Shown one piece after another: positions 41,201 to 45,604 of a stretch of 64,000 nt of DNA. Source of the DNA: Sepiola atlantica (Eukaryota > Mollusca > Cephalopoda > Sepiida > Sepiolidae); contig OY744519.1 of assembly GCA_963556195.1 (NCBI GenBank), forward strand, positions 33,623,801 to 33,687,800. Direction: 5' to 3'. A model generated the notes under the pieces. It worked only from the letters and a program-made list of their open reading frames with translations, searched no databases and was not told the DNA's origin. Within the stretch, counting starts at the first letter, position 1. Every line of letters starts with the position of its first letter. Both the position numbers and the translations under genes were made by a program.

Positions 41201-42920
41201 AAGCCTATGACTAACTCTAAGTACGACTGACAAGCCCCCCCCCCCCCCCCCCAAAAAAAAACAAGACCCCTCCCTTAACCCTATCATTAATACTAAGTCG
41301 GAGTAGCAAGCCTCCCTCCAGCAAAAACCTTGTTAAAATTACACATAATCGCCTTAAAAAAAAGCAACAGGCACTTTCCACCACACACACACACAAAAGA
41401 AACTCACAATATTTATCTCCCATAGAAAATGGGGATTCTCTTACATTAAATTTATATGCAAAACTGATCCCCCACACTAAATTCTAAAATAATTGTTTGT
41501 TTTGTTTTTTTCTCCAAAGTTTTTCAGGGTGTTCACATGTATTGCCTAAAAACGGTAGAATCTCATATTTTGGGGATGGGGGAGGTTGTAGGTGTTAATC
41601 TACAATAATACCAAAGAAATTTGCAATATATTCATTTAAGGCCAGTCCTAGGGTTAGATGTCAGTTTCTTGTACATAAAATGCATTGCAATTAAAATTTG
41701 AGCTATTTAACTTTTTTTTTAATGGTTACATGGTATTTTATGATATTGCAGCATATTTATGTGCATTTACTGCAGATTACTTGGAAACTATTAATTTCTG
41801 GAAATTTTCAGTGGCGTATTCTGATTCCTTGTACAAAAGTACACTTATATGGTAAATTTCATTGCTTAATTTTGTGTTTTAACAAAGATATAACATTTTT
41901 ACTGAAAAATTAGTGTAAAAAATGTGACAAAACACATATGGTCTTAGAGAGGGAAAAATATCCAATCGTGCGAGGCACAAAAATAGTCATAACTTCCTTA
42001 TTTTTAGTCAGATTTAAAAAATTGAAAAATATTCTTTCTTAGATCATCCAGCTCTTACTATATATGGCATTATTGAGATATTTTAAGCAATTTTAATATT
42101 TTCATGTGTATTGCTAATTACATATTTGAAGTATAAAAACTTTTACTAAAATAACTCGATTCAACATTAAATAACCAAAAAGGGTTGATATACCAAAAAA
42201 CAAAAAACAATAAAACCATTGAAATCTGCCTTGACAAGCATGGCTTTGATTATTTTAGTAATTTCATGTTGGTCAGTTTTTCTACCAGAATGTGAGTGAC
42301 AAGTTTCCCCAATGTTCCAGCATACTACTTACAGTTGCGTGTGTTTTTAGTATGTATTTCTGTCGTAAGATTAGAGACAGGTGTGTAAAAATAATACTAA
42401 AAACGGTATTTTTCATATCAGGCTAGAGTCAGCAGAAAAGTGGAAAATTCTACCAGAAGTTAAAAGATTAGAATTCAGGCCATGTGTCAAGATATTGCGT
42501 TACAGGAAGTCACTAGTAACATGTAGCTGATACGCTGATCAAATCTTTCTCCTTTTTGTCTGAATCGCGAAAAAGATTGGGTGTGTTAGGGCAACTCCCT
42601 GTCTCCCTCCCTCTCTCCCTCTCTCCCTCCCGTTTGTATGAAAGAGACTGCAATAGATAGTGTATGTTTTGGGTGGTATTATTAATTTTCTTTTTTATCT
42701 GCAGGTGACTAAACTTATGAAGATGTTACGTGAATTGTACAAACACAAACAGCACGACGATCGACGCAAGATGAGAGAACGAGTCGATAAGCATCGAGCG
42801 CAGATGTCCGCGGAAGAGGAGCGTAAATTGAAGCGGTTGAAGGACATCAAAAAAGTGGTTCACCGAAGAATGGGAAAAGCTGAAGAGAAAAAAAGAAAAG
42901 CTGAAGACGACGACATGTGA
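1046..42920 (+). CDS. BMS1: BMS1 ribosome biogenesis factor, C-terminal half, 14 exons (5' part outside the window)
   Basis: BMS1 is a nucleolar GTPase-like factor of the small-subunit processome that works with RCL1 in 18S pre-rRNA processing and 40S assembly (family knowledge). The exons seen here join without a frame break: 1977 nt, 658 residues plus stop. Full-length animal BMS1 is about 1,200-1,300 residues, so about half is present and the N-terminal GTPase domain lies upstream. In order the product has an acidic linker (residues 1-47), a KLIYG-containing segment, a GGLFRV/DCSKF segment, an [10 protein letters not shown] and [10 protein letters not shown] region, then the BMS1/TSR1-type C-terminal domain (about residues 215-535) with [32 protein letters not shown] and RTWYPV, and a Lys/Arg/Glu-rich tail. 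Intron phases from first to last are 1,1,0,1,1,0,0,1,0,0,1,0,0. All donors are GT and all acceptors AG. The residue matches to animal BMS1 are from memory, but dense enough for a firm call. TSR1 is the nearest paralogue and is less likely because of the long acidic linker and the basic tail. Confidence 0.96.
1340..1712 (-). mobile_element. SINE with U2-snRNA-derived head (family A)
   Basis: On the minus strand the element begins near 1712 with a U2-like 5' segment (GGCTAAGATCAAAGTGTAGT). A CCCATAGAC...GTCTATGGG stem-loop and a GC-rich body follow, and it ends in an AGTAAATA-type tail at about 1340. It is the long-tailed version and carries about 15 extra bases between head and stem-loop compared with the copies at 50333-51023. 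Confidence 0.8.
2180..2580. other. Intron stretch, possible old SINE
   Basis: A GC-richer block (about 2240-2310) is followed by a pyrimidine-rich stretch. It looks repeat-derived, but I cannot place it in a family. Confidence 0.3.
2690..3150 (+). mobile_element. LINE 3' fragment with (GAT)n tail
   Basis: Broken reading frames encode the LINE C-terminal pattern ([34 protein letters not shown]) and run into a (GAT)n tail at 3123-3150. Confidence 0.75.
3255..3510 (-). mobile_element. LINE 3' fragment
   Basis: The minus strand encodes [20 protein letters not shown] and [18 protein letters not shown], the same family as the copies at 3600-4870, 13325-14100, 27895-28755 and 43115-43945. Confidence 0.8.
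3600..4870 (-). mobile_element. LINE 3' fragment split by a MITE
   Basis: The stretches 3600-3910 and 4441-4870 are collinear with the uninterrupted copy at 13325-14100. The gap between them is exactly the 522-bp inverted-repeat element described separately. Confidence 0.8.
3915..4436. mobile_element. MITE with about 115-bp terminal inverted repeats
   Basis: The ends are TGTTAGATAATGGCC and its reverse complement. The arms (about 3915-4029 and 4320-4436) match over most of their length, and the element is flanked by ATTA on both sides (3911-3914, 4437-4440). It interrupts a LINE fragment, which proves insertion. No transposase is encoded. Confidence 0.88.
4860..5360 (+). mobile_element. LINE C-terminal fragment (second family)
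   Basis: Frameshifted frames show the pattern [30 protein letters not shown] and a Trp/Arg-rich end, typical of degraded LINE reverse-transcriptase C-termini. Confidence 0.65.
5695..5796 (+). CDS. BMS1: BMS1 exon B
   Basis: The acceptor is TTTTTTCCTGAAG and the donor G|GTGAGT; 102 nt, phase 1 to phase 1. It encodes [17 protein letters not shown] and ends near KLIYGEG. The W-K-DL-KA and KLIYG pattern is conserved in animal BMS1 just after the acidic linker. Confidence 0.93.
5870..6454 (-). mobile_element. Non-autonomous Helitron, copy 1 (about 585 bp)
   Basis: On the minus strand it starts TCTATTTATATAAAG, has GGGACGGGTATTCTT near the 3' end and finishes CTAG followed by T. It is closely related to 29744-30328 and 56726-57250. 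Non-coding. Confidence 0.75.
6701..7190 (-). mobile_element. Helitron-like 3' end and attached AT-rich sequence
   Basis: On the minus strand the sequence CAACGCCGGGTATGACAACTAG ends in CTAG|T after a GC-rich hairpin-like segment (shown here in part: ACGCCGGGTA). The 5' limit is unclear. Confidence 0.5.
7190..7395 (-). mobile_element. tRNA-derived SINE (same family as 47005-47240)
   Basis: The minus strand reads from a tRNA-like head into a body containing GATGTTGGCAACCTTCACGT and a shared central segment. The copies at 47005-47240 and 54395-54560 align with it. It resembles the tRNA-headed SINEs known from cephalopods (family placement inferred). Confidence 0.7.
7775..7938 (+). CDS. BMS1: BMS1 exon C
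   Basis: The acceptor is TTCACTGTTGACAG and the donor GAG|GTGAGT; 164 nt, phase 1 to phase 0. It starts with an acidic stretch, then [10 protein letters not shown], then the CHGMDCSKF segment that corresponds to the C..K...LDCS region of animal BMS1, and ends DWSLTE. Confidence 0.93.
8383..8640 (-). mobile_element. Helitron 3' end
   Basis: On the minus strand, GCCCCGGGCAATGCCGGG forms a hairpin about 10 bases before a terminal CTAG|T. The copy at 63854-64000 has the same end and the same pyrimidine-rich interior. Confidence 0.7.
8640..10030 (+). mobile_element. LINE fragment with restriction-like endonuclease C-terminus
   Basis: Fragments in order: a segment ending in [20 protein letters not shown], a CCHC-type finger ([18 protein letters not shown]), KPDIVIWDK followed by [10 protein letters not shown] (a PD...E-x-S nuclease-like signature), and [16 protein letters not shown] at 9860-9910. 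This order is typical of early-branching LINEs with a PD-(D/E)XK nuclease. About 350 bases at 9470-9825, including a TCTTCT run, look inserted between the nuclease and the end segment. Several frameshifts make it inactive. Confidence 0.75.
10356..10424 (+). other. Possible in-frame cassette exon inside the BMS1 intron between exons C and D
   Basis: A 69-nt open stretch (23 codons) lies between a T-rich acceptor ending GTTTTAG and a donor CAG|GTGGGT. Both flanking BMS1 junctions are phase 0 and the segment reads without a stop in that phase, ending [13 protein letters not shown], so inclusion would add 23 residues after DWSLTE. I do not recognise it from any BMS1. It could equally be a chance splice-site pair or a relic of another gene. 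Confidence 0.25.
10590..10990 (-). mobile_element. LINE reverse-transcriptase C-terminal fragment
   Basis: The minus strand encodes [32 protein letters not shown] and a [20 protein letters not shown] end. The LLYGCxTW block is the common LINE RT C-terminal mark. It is open for 130 residues but truncated at both ends. Confidence 0.75.
11000..11878. other. AT-rich intron, nothing recognised
   Basis: No coding or structured signal is seen apart from a short AGAGTTACTTCCCTT motif near 11597 that also occurs at about 10180. Confidence 0.5.
11880..12150. mobile_element. Palindromic MITE-like element, 63-bp arms
   Basis: The left arm (about 11881-11943) and right arm (about 12088-12150) are near-perfect reverse complements, beginning AAAGTGAAATATTTTGAAAA. 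The interior contains CTTCTTCTTTTC and no ORF. Confidence 0.8.
12390..13080 (+). mobile_element. LINE C-terminal fragment
   Basis: Broken frames show [24 protein letters not shown] and [12 protein letters not shown], the usual LINE RT tail order. It is heavily mutated. Confidence 0.6.
13325..14100 (-). mobile_element. LINE 3' fragment with zinc-finger-like linker
   Basis: The minus strand encodes [39 protein letters not shown] and [13 protein letters not shown], then the ARTxE/KTWEE tail. It ends only 40 bases before BMS1 exon D. Confidence 0.8.
14142..14223 (+). CDS. BMS1: BMS1 exon D
   Basis: The acceptor is TTATTATAG and the donor ATG|GTAAGA; 82 nt, phase 0 to phase 1. It encodes [19 protein letters not shown], a very strong match to the conserved [10 protein letters not shown] block of BMS1. 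Confidence 0.96.
14300..14692. mobile_element. MITE-like foldback with about 155-bp arms
   Basis: The left arm (14300-14457) and right arm (14535-14692) are imperfect reverse complements. Shared blocks include CAAAAGTAGGTATCTA and AAACTGATTTCTATTTTTAA. It fills most of the short intron between exons D and E. Confidence 0.8.
14961..15065 (+). CDS. BMS1: BMS1 exon E
   Basis: The acceptor is TTGATTATAG and the donor AAG|GTAGGT; 105 nt, phase 1 to phase 1. It encodes the conserved [14 protein letters not shown] block followed by a variable acidic and polar segment. Confidence 0.96.
15066..16998. other. BMS1 intron, mostly unassigned
   Basis: Bases 15325-15560 are a diverged copy of 22240-22480 (a dispersed repeat ending in a CTCTCTCT tract). 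A (TA)/(CA) microsatellite lies at 15210-15235. I see nothing definite in 15960-16998. Confidence 0.5.
16999..17946. repeat. Nested inverted repeats
   Basis: The outer arms 16999-17077 and 17882-17946 pair, 17405-17510 pairs with 17775-17885, and an inner palindrome occupies about 17068-17402. The inner palindrome is a copy of the element at 37115-37480. The layout suggests one foldback element inserted near the arm junction of another. Confidence 0.8.
18010..18370 (-). mobile_element. DDE transposase fragment
   Basis: The minus strand reads [18 protein letters not shown] and [16 protein letters not shown], the C-terminal end of a mariner-superfamily transposase (after the third catalytic Asp). 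It has several frame breaks. Confidence 0.65.
18883..19019 (+). CDS. BMS1: BMS1 exon F
   Basis: The acceptor is TTTATTTTTCAG and the donor AAG|GTAAAA; 137 nt, phase 1 to phase 0. It encodes a basic segment followed by [17 protein letters not shown], matching the KLKEMFDAEYD region that leads into the C-terminal domain. Confidence 0.95.
19211..19526. repeat. 25-bp minisatellite, about 12.5 copies
   Basis: The unit is TTTATAAATGAAAAAATATG plus GGAAC. The first copies are identical with period 25. Later ones gain one A and change ATG to ATT, then GGGAAC to ACAAC, so variants are ordered from left to right. Confidence 0.95.
19782..19970 (+). CDS. BMS1: BMS1 exon G
   Basis: The acceptor is TTTGTTTGCAG and the donor ACG|GTTTGT; 189 nt, exactly 63 codons, phase 0 at both ends. 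It encodes [16 protein letters not shown] and [18 protein letters not shown], signature blocks of the BMS1/TSR1 C-terminal domain. The donor lacks the usual purine at +3, so it is a weaker splice site than its neighbours. Confidence 0.97.
20090..20590. repeat. About 110-bp tandem repeat, 4-5 copies
   Basis: Each unit contains ATAAAATAATCGTTGGGTGT and GTAGGTGCATTTGGCTGG. The last two units are shortened to 67-95 bp. Confidence 0.85.
20591..21902. other. BMS1 intron, nothing recognised
   Basis: No element is identified. The region is AT-rich with small spurious reading frames only. Confidence 0.4.
21903..22240. repeat. About 70-bp minisatellite with alternating unit types, 5 copies
   Basis: Units start GAA(A/G)TAGCA.TTTTAGATG. 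Units 1 and 4 share CATAAGAAACTCGGCC-like ends, and units 2 and 5 share CACATCACTGTAACAGGCTC. A half unit reappears at about 22478-22515 after an inserted dispersed repeat (22240-22480). Confidence 0.8.
22661..22841 (+). CDS. BMS1: BMS1 exon H
   Basis: The acceptor is TCTTTTTCAG and the donor GGG|GTAAGT; 181 nt, phase 0 to phase 1. It encodes [30 protein letters not shown] and LLKYTPE, the core of the C-terminal domain. Joined to exon I it completes the conserved FWGP. Confidence 0.97.
22920..23215 (+). repeat. T-rich low-complexity tract
   Basis: The stretch is almost entirely T with scattered C. Apparent Phe/Leu reading frames in it are composition artefacts. Confidence 0.85.
23335..23600 (-). 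mobile_element. Diverged family A SINE body, no U2 head
   Basis: It aligns with the bodies at 50690-51000 and 59742-60010 (GGTGAACCTCCTAGAACTGC is shared), but the 5' head region is lost. Confidence 0.7.
23992..24050 (+). CDS. BMS1: BMS1 exon I
   Basis: The acceptor is TTTTTTCACAG and the donor AGT|GTAAGT; 59 nt, the shortest exon, phase 1 to phase 0. It encodes [16 protein letters not shown], matching the GP.-PQGTG-LA block of BMS1. Confidence 0.95.
24051..25030. other. BMS1 intron, unassigned
   Basis: Degenerate GACTCCGACTCC-like pieces at 24500-24660 suggest an old repeat. A weak match occurs at about 16390. Nothing else is identified. Confidence 0.35.
25030..25400 (+). mobile_element. 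LINE C-terminal fragment
   Basis: It encodes [18 protein letters not shown] and [18 protein letters not shown], a tail open for about 72 residues. Confidence 0.75.
25805..26460. other. GC-richer block, possible solo LTR
   Basis: This block has less AT than the flanking intron, no ORF, and an AATAAAGGG motif at 26321. The composition is reminiscent of a solo LTR, but I could not define matching ends or a target duplication. Confidence 0.25.
27270..27485 (-). mobile_element. LINE extreme C-terminal fragment
   Basis: The minus strand encodes [20 protein letters not shown], the W-NSLP..CF...F-NV pattern found at the end of many LINE proteins. A better copy is at 52130-52400. Confidence 0.7.
27737..27859 (+). 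CDS. BMS1: BMS1 exon J
   Basis: The acceptor is TTTGTTTAG and the donor AAG|GTAAGC; 123 nt, 41 codons, phase 0 at both ends. It encodes [15 protein letters not shown] and [14 protein letters not shown], near-identical to animal BMS1. Confidence 0.97.
27895..28755 (+). mobile_element. LINE 3' fragment with (GAT)n tail
   Basis: Order of fragments: [72 protein letters not shown] and SCPTYVSV followed by a stop and a GATGATGATGATG tail. It is the clearest copy of the most frequent LINE family in the window. Confidence 0.85.
28760..29743. other. BMS1 intron, unassigned
   Basis: A weak inverted repeat around 29363-29457 has arms CTCTTTACTTCTATAT and ATATAGAAATAAAGAG. No element is recognised in the rest. 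Confidence 0.4.
29744..30328 (+). mobile_element. Non-autonomous Helitron, copy 2 (585 bp)
   Basis: It begins A|TCTCTATAATC, ends TATTCTTCTAG|T and aligns along its length with copies 1 and 3. Insertion between A and T without target duplication is the Helitron mark. Confidence 0.8.
30330..30371. repeat. (TA)n microsatellite
   Basis: About 20 TA units lie between the Helitron end and the foldback element. Confidence 0.95.
30372..30860. mobile_element. Foldback element with 195-bp arms
   Basis: The left arm 30372-30566 and right arm 30666-30860 are reverse complements with only a few mismatches, starting AGAAGGATGAAAAGGAATTA. About 100 bases of loop lie between them. TA microsatellite flanks the left side. 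No ORF. Confidence 0.92.
30990..32176 (+). mobile_element. Inactive mariner transposon (GVQW3-like transposase)
   Basis: Terminal inverted repeats read AGGCCTGTTTAAAAAGTATC at the left and its diverged complement at the right. Between them are broken frames of a mariner transposase: a helix-turn-helix part ([20 protein letters not shown]), a catalytic-Asp block ([16 protein letters not shown]), an HHDND-type second Asp block at about 31800 and [13 protein letters not shown] with the third Asp at about 31900, ending QGAYFEGD. A stop and frameshifts (about 31363, 31500 and 31580) show it is dead. It sits in TA/CA microsatellite, consistent with TA targeting. Confidence 0.92.
32177..32250. repeat. 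(TA)n(GA)n microsatellite
   Basis: TA units abut the right mariner end and are followed by eight or so GA units. Confidence 0.95.
32350..32640. repeat. Dispersed repeat, inverted copy of 350-660
   Basis: It shares CAAGGGAGGTAACTCCTTTT-like and TTTCCATATTACCAGTTG segments with the complement of the window's first kilobase. Confidence 0.7.
32858..32980. repeat. 31-bp tandem repeat, about 4 copies
   Basis: The unit begins TTTCTGAAGTAATTTAATGA and ends CATCATTCAAA. The first three copies are identical and the fourth loses four bases. Confidence 0.95.
33440..33720 (+). mobile_element. LINE 3' end
   Basis: It encodes a [23 protein letters not shown] end and is collinear with 36690-36920. Both close with a GAGTGGC-TTTGGC segment. 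Confidence 0.7.
33818..33965 (+). CDS. BMS1: BMS1 exon K
   Basis: The acceptor is TTTCTTTCTAAG and the donor GTG|GTAAGT; 148 nt, phase 0 to phase 1. It encodes [15 protein letters not shown] and [19 protein letters not shown], then FRATFED. The SGIRGQIKK block is diagnostic of BMS1. Confidence 0.97.
34118..34370. mobile_element. Two partial family B SINEs, head to head
   Basis: 34118-34185 (+) and about 34255-34365 (-) both match the body of the SINE at 37766-37985 and are inverse copies of each other. Neither keeps the U2 head. Confidence 0.7.
34928..35103 (+). CDS. BMS1: BMS1 exon L
   Basis: The acceptor is TTGTTCTTGTAG and the donor AAA|GTAAGA; 176 nt, phase 1 to phase 0. It encodes [28 protein letters not shown] and [10 protein letters not shown], the end of the C-terminal domain. 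Confidence 0.97.
35150..35450 (+). repeat. Dispersed repeat, direct copy at 38510-38850
   Basis: Both copies share AATCCGCTTTTATTT, CTACCAAATTGCTAGAGCTT and TTTTTCGTTGTTGGATTTTA and end with CCTTTTCCCTCT-ATGACAG. They lie in adjacent introns in the same orientation. Confidence 0.85.
35496..35540. repeat. Perfect 19-bp-arm hairpin
   Basis: CCAAAGAATTTACCAATAG, a 7-base loop and the exact complement. It is too short for a typical pre-miRNA. Confidence 0.95.
35563..36020. repeat. Inverted repeat pair around a tRNA SINE
   Basis: About 35563-35700 pairs imperfectly with 35865-36020 (CACCTGAAGAAGGT and AATAACATCCAAGAT are shared as complements). A SINE lies between them. Confidence 0.75.
35700..35866 (-). 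mobile_element. tRNA-derived SINE fragment
   Basis: On the minus strand GGATCCGTGGCAGAACGGAT supplies an A-box-like element and GAAGGTTCAATCCTC a B box, spaced as in tRNA. Confidence 0.65.
36180..36470 (+). mobile_element. LINE 3' fragment with (GAT)n tail
   Basis: It encodes [17 protein letters not shown] and [13 protein letters not shown] and ends in a GATGATGATG tract at 36442-36467. Confidence 0.75.
36590..36920 (+). mobile_element. LINE 3' end
   Basis: It encodes [20 protein letters not shown] and [11 protein letters not shown] before a stop. It then shares the GAGTGGC-TTTGGC ending with 33440-33720 and 60265-60395. Confidence 0.75.
37115..37480. mobile_element. Palindromic MITE, about 95-bp arms
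   Basis: The left arm about 37118-37215 contains GTACACCAAAAATTACGCAA and the right arm about 37385-37480 its complement. The inner palindrome at 17068-17402 is the same family. No ORF. Confidence 0.8.
37602..37754 (+). CDS. BMS1: BMS1 exon M
   Basis: The acceptor is TTCTATTTTCAG and the donor AAG|GTAAGT; 153 nt, 51 codons, phase 0 at both ends. It encodes [18 protein letters not shown] followed by a basic segment. A U2-snRNA-headed SINE starts about 12 nt inside the following intron. Confidence 0.96.
37766..37985 (+). mobile_element. SINE with U2-snRNA-derived head (family B)
   Basis: The head reads CGGCTAGGAGCAAAGTGTAG then TATCTGTTCTGATAC, matching the 5' part of U2 including the branch-site-pairing segment GTGTAGTA. 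The body differs from family A and ends near GTGAGGAGGCAAGTAAAT. It starts about 12 nt after the exon M donor. Confidence 0.75.
38020..38500. other. GC-richer intron block, unassigned
   Basis: It holds overlapping open frames in two registers (up to 133 codons) and an isolated tRNA A-box-like GGCCCAGTGGTT at 38127. No protein family is recognised. It is probably an old repeat. Confidence 0.35.
38510..38850 (+). repeat. Dispersed repeat, direct copy of 35150-35450
   Basis: It aligns along its length with the earlier copy, with small indels in the pyrimidine tract. Confidence 0.85.
39575..39985 (+). repeat. Direct pair of about 130-bp repeats
   Basis: 39575-39705 and 39855-39985 share GAGCTTTGG-GAGTGTGGA, CCCAGGTC and AGTACCTG-CA-GG segments in the same order. 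They are diverged copies, probably SINE-derived. Confidence 0.65.
39990..41030. other. BMS1 intron, nothing recognised
   Basis: AT-rich sequence with a few spurious reading frames and no element identified. Confidence 0.4.
41036..41335. repeat. Degenerate 55-60-bp tandem repeat, about 5 units
   Basis: Each unit carries ACCCTA(C/T)-ACTAACCCTAA-TCGAGTGACAA in decayed form and a C-rich end, including a C homopolymer at 41237-41252. The CCTAA pieces are not true telomere arrays. Confidence 0.65.
41336..42704. other. BMS1 intron, nothing recognised
   Basis: AT-rich with a CTCTCCCT tract at about 42600-42632. No element is identified. Confidence 0.4.
42705..42920 (+). CDS. BMS1: BMS1 terminal exon N
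   Basis: The acceptor is TTTTTTATCTGCAG. The 216-nt coding part ends at TGA and encodes 71 residues. [16 protein letters not shown] is followed by an Arg/Lys/Glu-rich, probably helical tail ([20 protein letters not shown]) and a KAEDDDM end. Such charged tails are typical of the BMS1 C-terminus and probably contact pre-rRNA (inference). Confidence 0.95.
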   Translation: MTKLMKMLRELYKHKQHDDRRKMRERVDKHRAQMSAEEERKLKRLKDIKKVVHRRMGKAEEKKRKAEDDDM

Positions 42921-43065
42921 CAACTTTTACGTGTTAGGAAATTGAAAAGTTTGGAGATTTATTGTCTCTTCGGTCACCCCCTTCTTCCCGGCCGACCTGT
43001 GGGTTGGTGGTTGTATGTGAGAATGTACAGTGCTTGAAATAAATTATTTTTTATAAAAGAAATGC
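42921..43065 (+). other. BMS1: BMS1 3' untranslated region
   Basis: About 120 bases separate the stop codon from the AATAAA signal, and cleavage would fall near 43055-43065. Only this short 3' UTR separates the gene from LINE debris starting at about 43115. Confidence 0.7.
43038..43043 (+). promoter_or_regulatory. BMS1: BMS1 polyadenylation signal AATAAA
   Basis: A canonical AATAAA lies 118 bases after the BMS1 stop. A T-rich stretch follows at 43068-43095 that could serve as the downstream element. Confidence 0.75.
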
Positions 43066-43114
43066 TTGTTTTTTTTTCTTTCAGTTTTTTCTTTTTTATC
43101 TGCAAAAAAATGTT

Positions 43115-43945
43115 TCATACCAAAGTAATGATCAGTGGTTGTAGTGGTGGAAATCACCCAGAAAGAGGAGAGTTACCTTGCTCAGTTGGTGGAAAGGGAG
43201 TTCAGTGCAACTCAATTTCTTGTGGTATTTGCAAGTATTGGGTACACAAGAAATGTAATGGAATTACTGGTAGGTTAAGAGATGATAACCAGTTTGTATG
43301 CAAGAAGTGTAAGACAATGGAGATGGATGAAAACTCAGATGTGGAGAAAGTATATCTGGATGGCAAAGCTATTGAGGTTGTCAAAGTTTTGTTACCTTGG
43401 TGATACCATTGAAGCACTGTGTGGAGCAGGTGCTAATGTCATTGCAAAGGTTAGGAGTGGATGGAGTAAGTTTAAAGAACTTCCATTACTAACCAGAAGA
43501 TCATTACCACTGTCAATCAAAGGTAGAGCTTTATCAGGCATGTGTACACAGTGTGATGATGTATGGAAGTAAAACCTGGCCAGTGCGAGTTGAGGACATG
43601 CGTTGCATGGAGAGAAAAGATATAAGAATAATACAATGGATATGTAATGTGAGTCTTAAAGACTGATGACCTTCGAAGAGGTTAAATATGAACAGTATAG
43701 GCAGATGTGTTCAGATTAGGAGACTTTAATGATATGGCCACATTGAAAGAATGGATGAGATTTCTTGGGTTAGTAGATGTAGAACAGTTGAGGTAACAAG
43801 TTCAGTTCACAGGGGAAGGCCAAGGAAAACATGATAGGAAATGCTAATAAAGTTAAGAGGAAGATAGGTTAGTTTTGAAGTCAATTTCTTCTAAAAGTTG
43901 TCCAACGCATGTAAAATGGATGTTAAATTAAATATGATGATGATG
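43115..43945 (+). mobile_element. LINE 3' fragment with PHD-like finger and (GAT)n tail
   Basis: It begins with a Cys/His pattern (VQCNSISCGICKYWVHKKCN, then FVCKKCKT) like a PHD-type finger, followed by VEKVYLDGKAIEVV and the RT-tail blocks. It ends ATGATGATGATT and is frameshifted at about 43385. Confidence 0.8.
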
Positions 43946-43949
43946 ATTG

Positions 43950-44345
43950 CAAGGGATCTTCCCAGAACAAGTGGTTTTGAATATCTTGGTTCAACTATCA
44001 GCAGCAACTACAGTATTCTCAGCGAAGCACTGCTCAAATCAATGCTGCATTACTGAAATGCTGTATTGCCACAGGTTTCATCTGTGTCCAAGATCTACCA
44101 GATTGTGGTATAACCTGCTAAATTATAAGGCTCTGAGTGCTGGCTGTTGAAAAAGGAGGCAGAAAGAAAATTATTGGTTATGAAGATGAAGATATTGCTT
44201 TGGACTTAATGTTTTACCAAACTCAACCATGCCTGAAATTATGTTACATTACGTCAATCTTAGACAAAATGAGGCAAAATCGTTTATGCAGGTACAGATA
44301 TGTACTGCGTGCAAATGTCAACACCGTTGCGAAAATGTGATTTAT
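43950..44345 (+). mobile_element. LINE fragment (third family)
   Basis: It encodes FEYLGSTISSNYSILSEALL, GSECWLLKKEAERK and RQNRLCRYRYVLRANVNTVA in broken frames, the usual order in LINE RT C-termini. Confidence 0.7.
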
Positions 44346-45604
44346 GATAAAGGCTCTTGGGGGGGGGGAAAAGACGGTCGAAACAAAGATAGTTGGGTAC
44401 CTTACACTGTAGCTCTATGGTAGACCAATTTCTTTGATTCCAGATCCAAACAAAATATCTCTGTTTATTTCTCTCTTTCTTCTTGCTGCAGTTGTTTCCT
44501 TAATAACAGCAATTGTAAAAGCCATTAAAAATAAGACAAAATCATTTGAATGAACGACACTTTCAGATTTTAATTTTTCTTCTCCAGTATACATACATAA
44601 TACCATAACCAATCCTTCATAGGGTGGGGAAAGTATCTGTCCTAAACCTCCTCCCTCTCTCTCTCTTTGACGGTCTACAAAAAGAGAAAGATTTAATCAG
44701 CTTATCTGCTATGTGTCACTAGAAACTTCTTGTCTGTTACGCAATATTCTGACACGTAACCCTAATGCTAAACTTTTTACTTCTAACCCGATTGAAATTT
44801 CTGTTTTTAACTTTATTTTTACACACCTGCCTCTAATCTTTCTACAACGCCAAGATCTCAAGATGGCTGGACTTAGCTCTGATCAAGCCTTTCACCATGT
44901 ATAGTAGACGAAGAAATCCAGTGTGATTCCCCGCTGCATGGAATAAACACAAAATGAAATAATGATGATGTTTGCCAGATGATGTACATCCGGCTAAATC
45001 CATCCTTAATATTATTGATATTCGCATGATTATTTCTGAGATTATCGCATTGCGTCACTGAGAAGAAGGAAAACACATAAAAGTCCGGAACAATCTTCTA
45101 ACTGGGTGCAGACACTCAGTAAACACTATTTTTTTTCCTTCTAATTAATTCAATAGCTGGTTCAATTTCTTTCATAAACTAACAATAAACCGTAACCCTA
45201 ACCACTTCTCATTGTCATCTAGTTCGTTCTGCCCCACGCGTGAACACTCCTCGCTTTTATCAGTTCTTCGCCTGGCTATTATGCAAATTAACTTTCATGC
45301 ACAGAATAGGCTATTCTTTGTCGCTTATGGAGGGACAAGGAGGGGTGATTGGCTTTGTTCATTTCAGTTTCTAGTCTTCAGTTGATATGATGATGAAGAT
45401 GGTCTCATCAGACAAAGAGATTAACAGGTGAAAACTTCTGTCTGGCTACAACTGGTGGTGATTCTTTAGGAATTATCTGTCTTGCTGGATCGTTGTTAAT
45501 ATCTATAAAAATTAAATTATGAGATAACTTTCTCTGTGTGCATTTCTCGTGTCAATGTAACTTTTATAATTACAAATTAAATTATTTTTTTTATTTACTA
45601 TTAA
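44346..45604. other. Intergenic, nothing recognised
   Basis: No gene or element is identified. There is a G run at 44359-44367 and a CTCTCT tract at 44651-44668. Confidence 0.4.
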
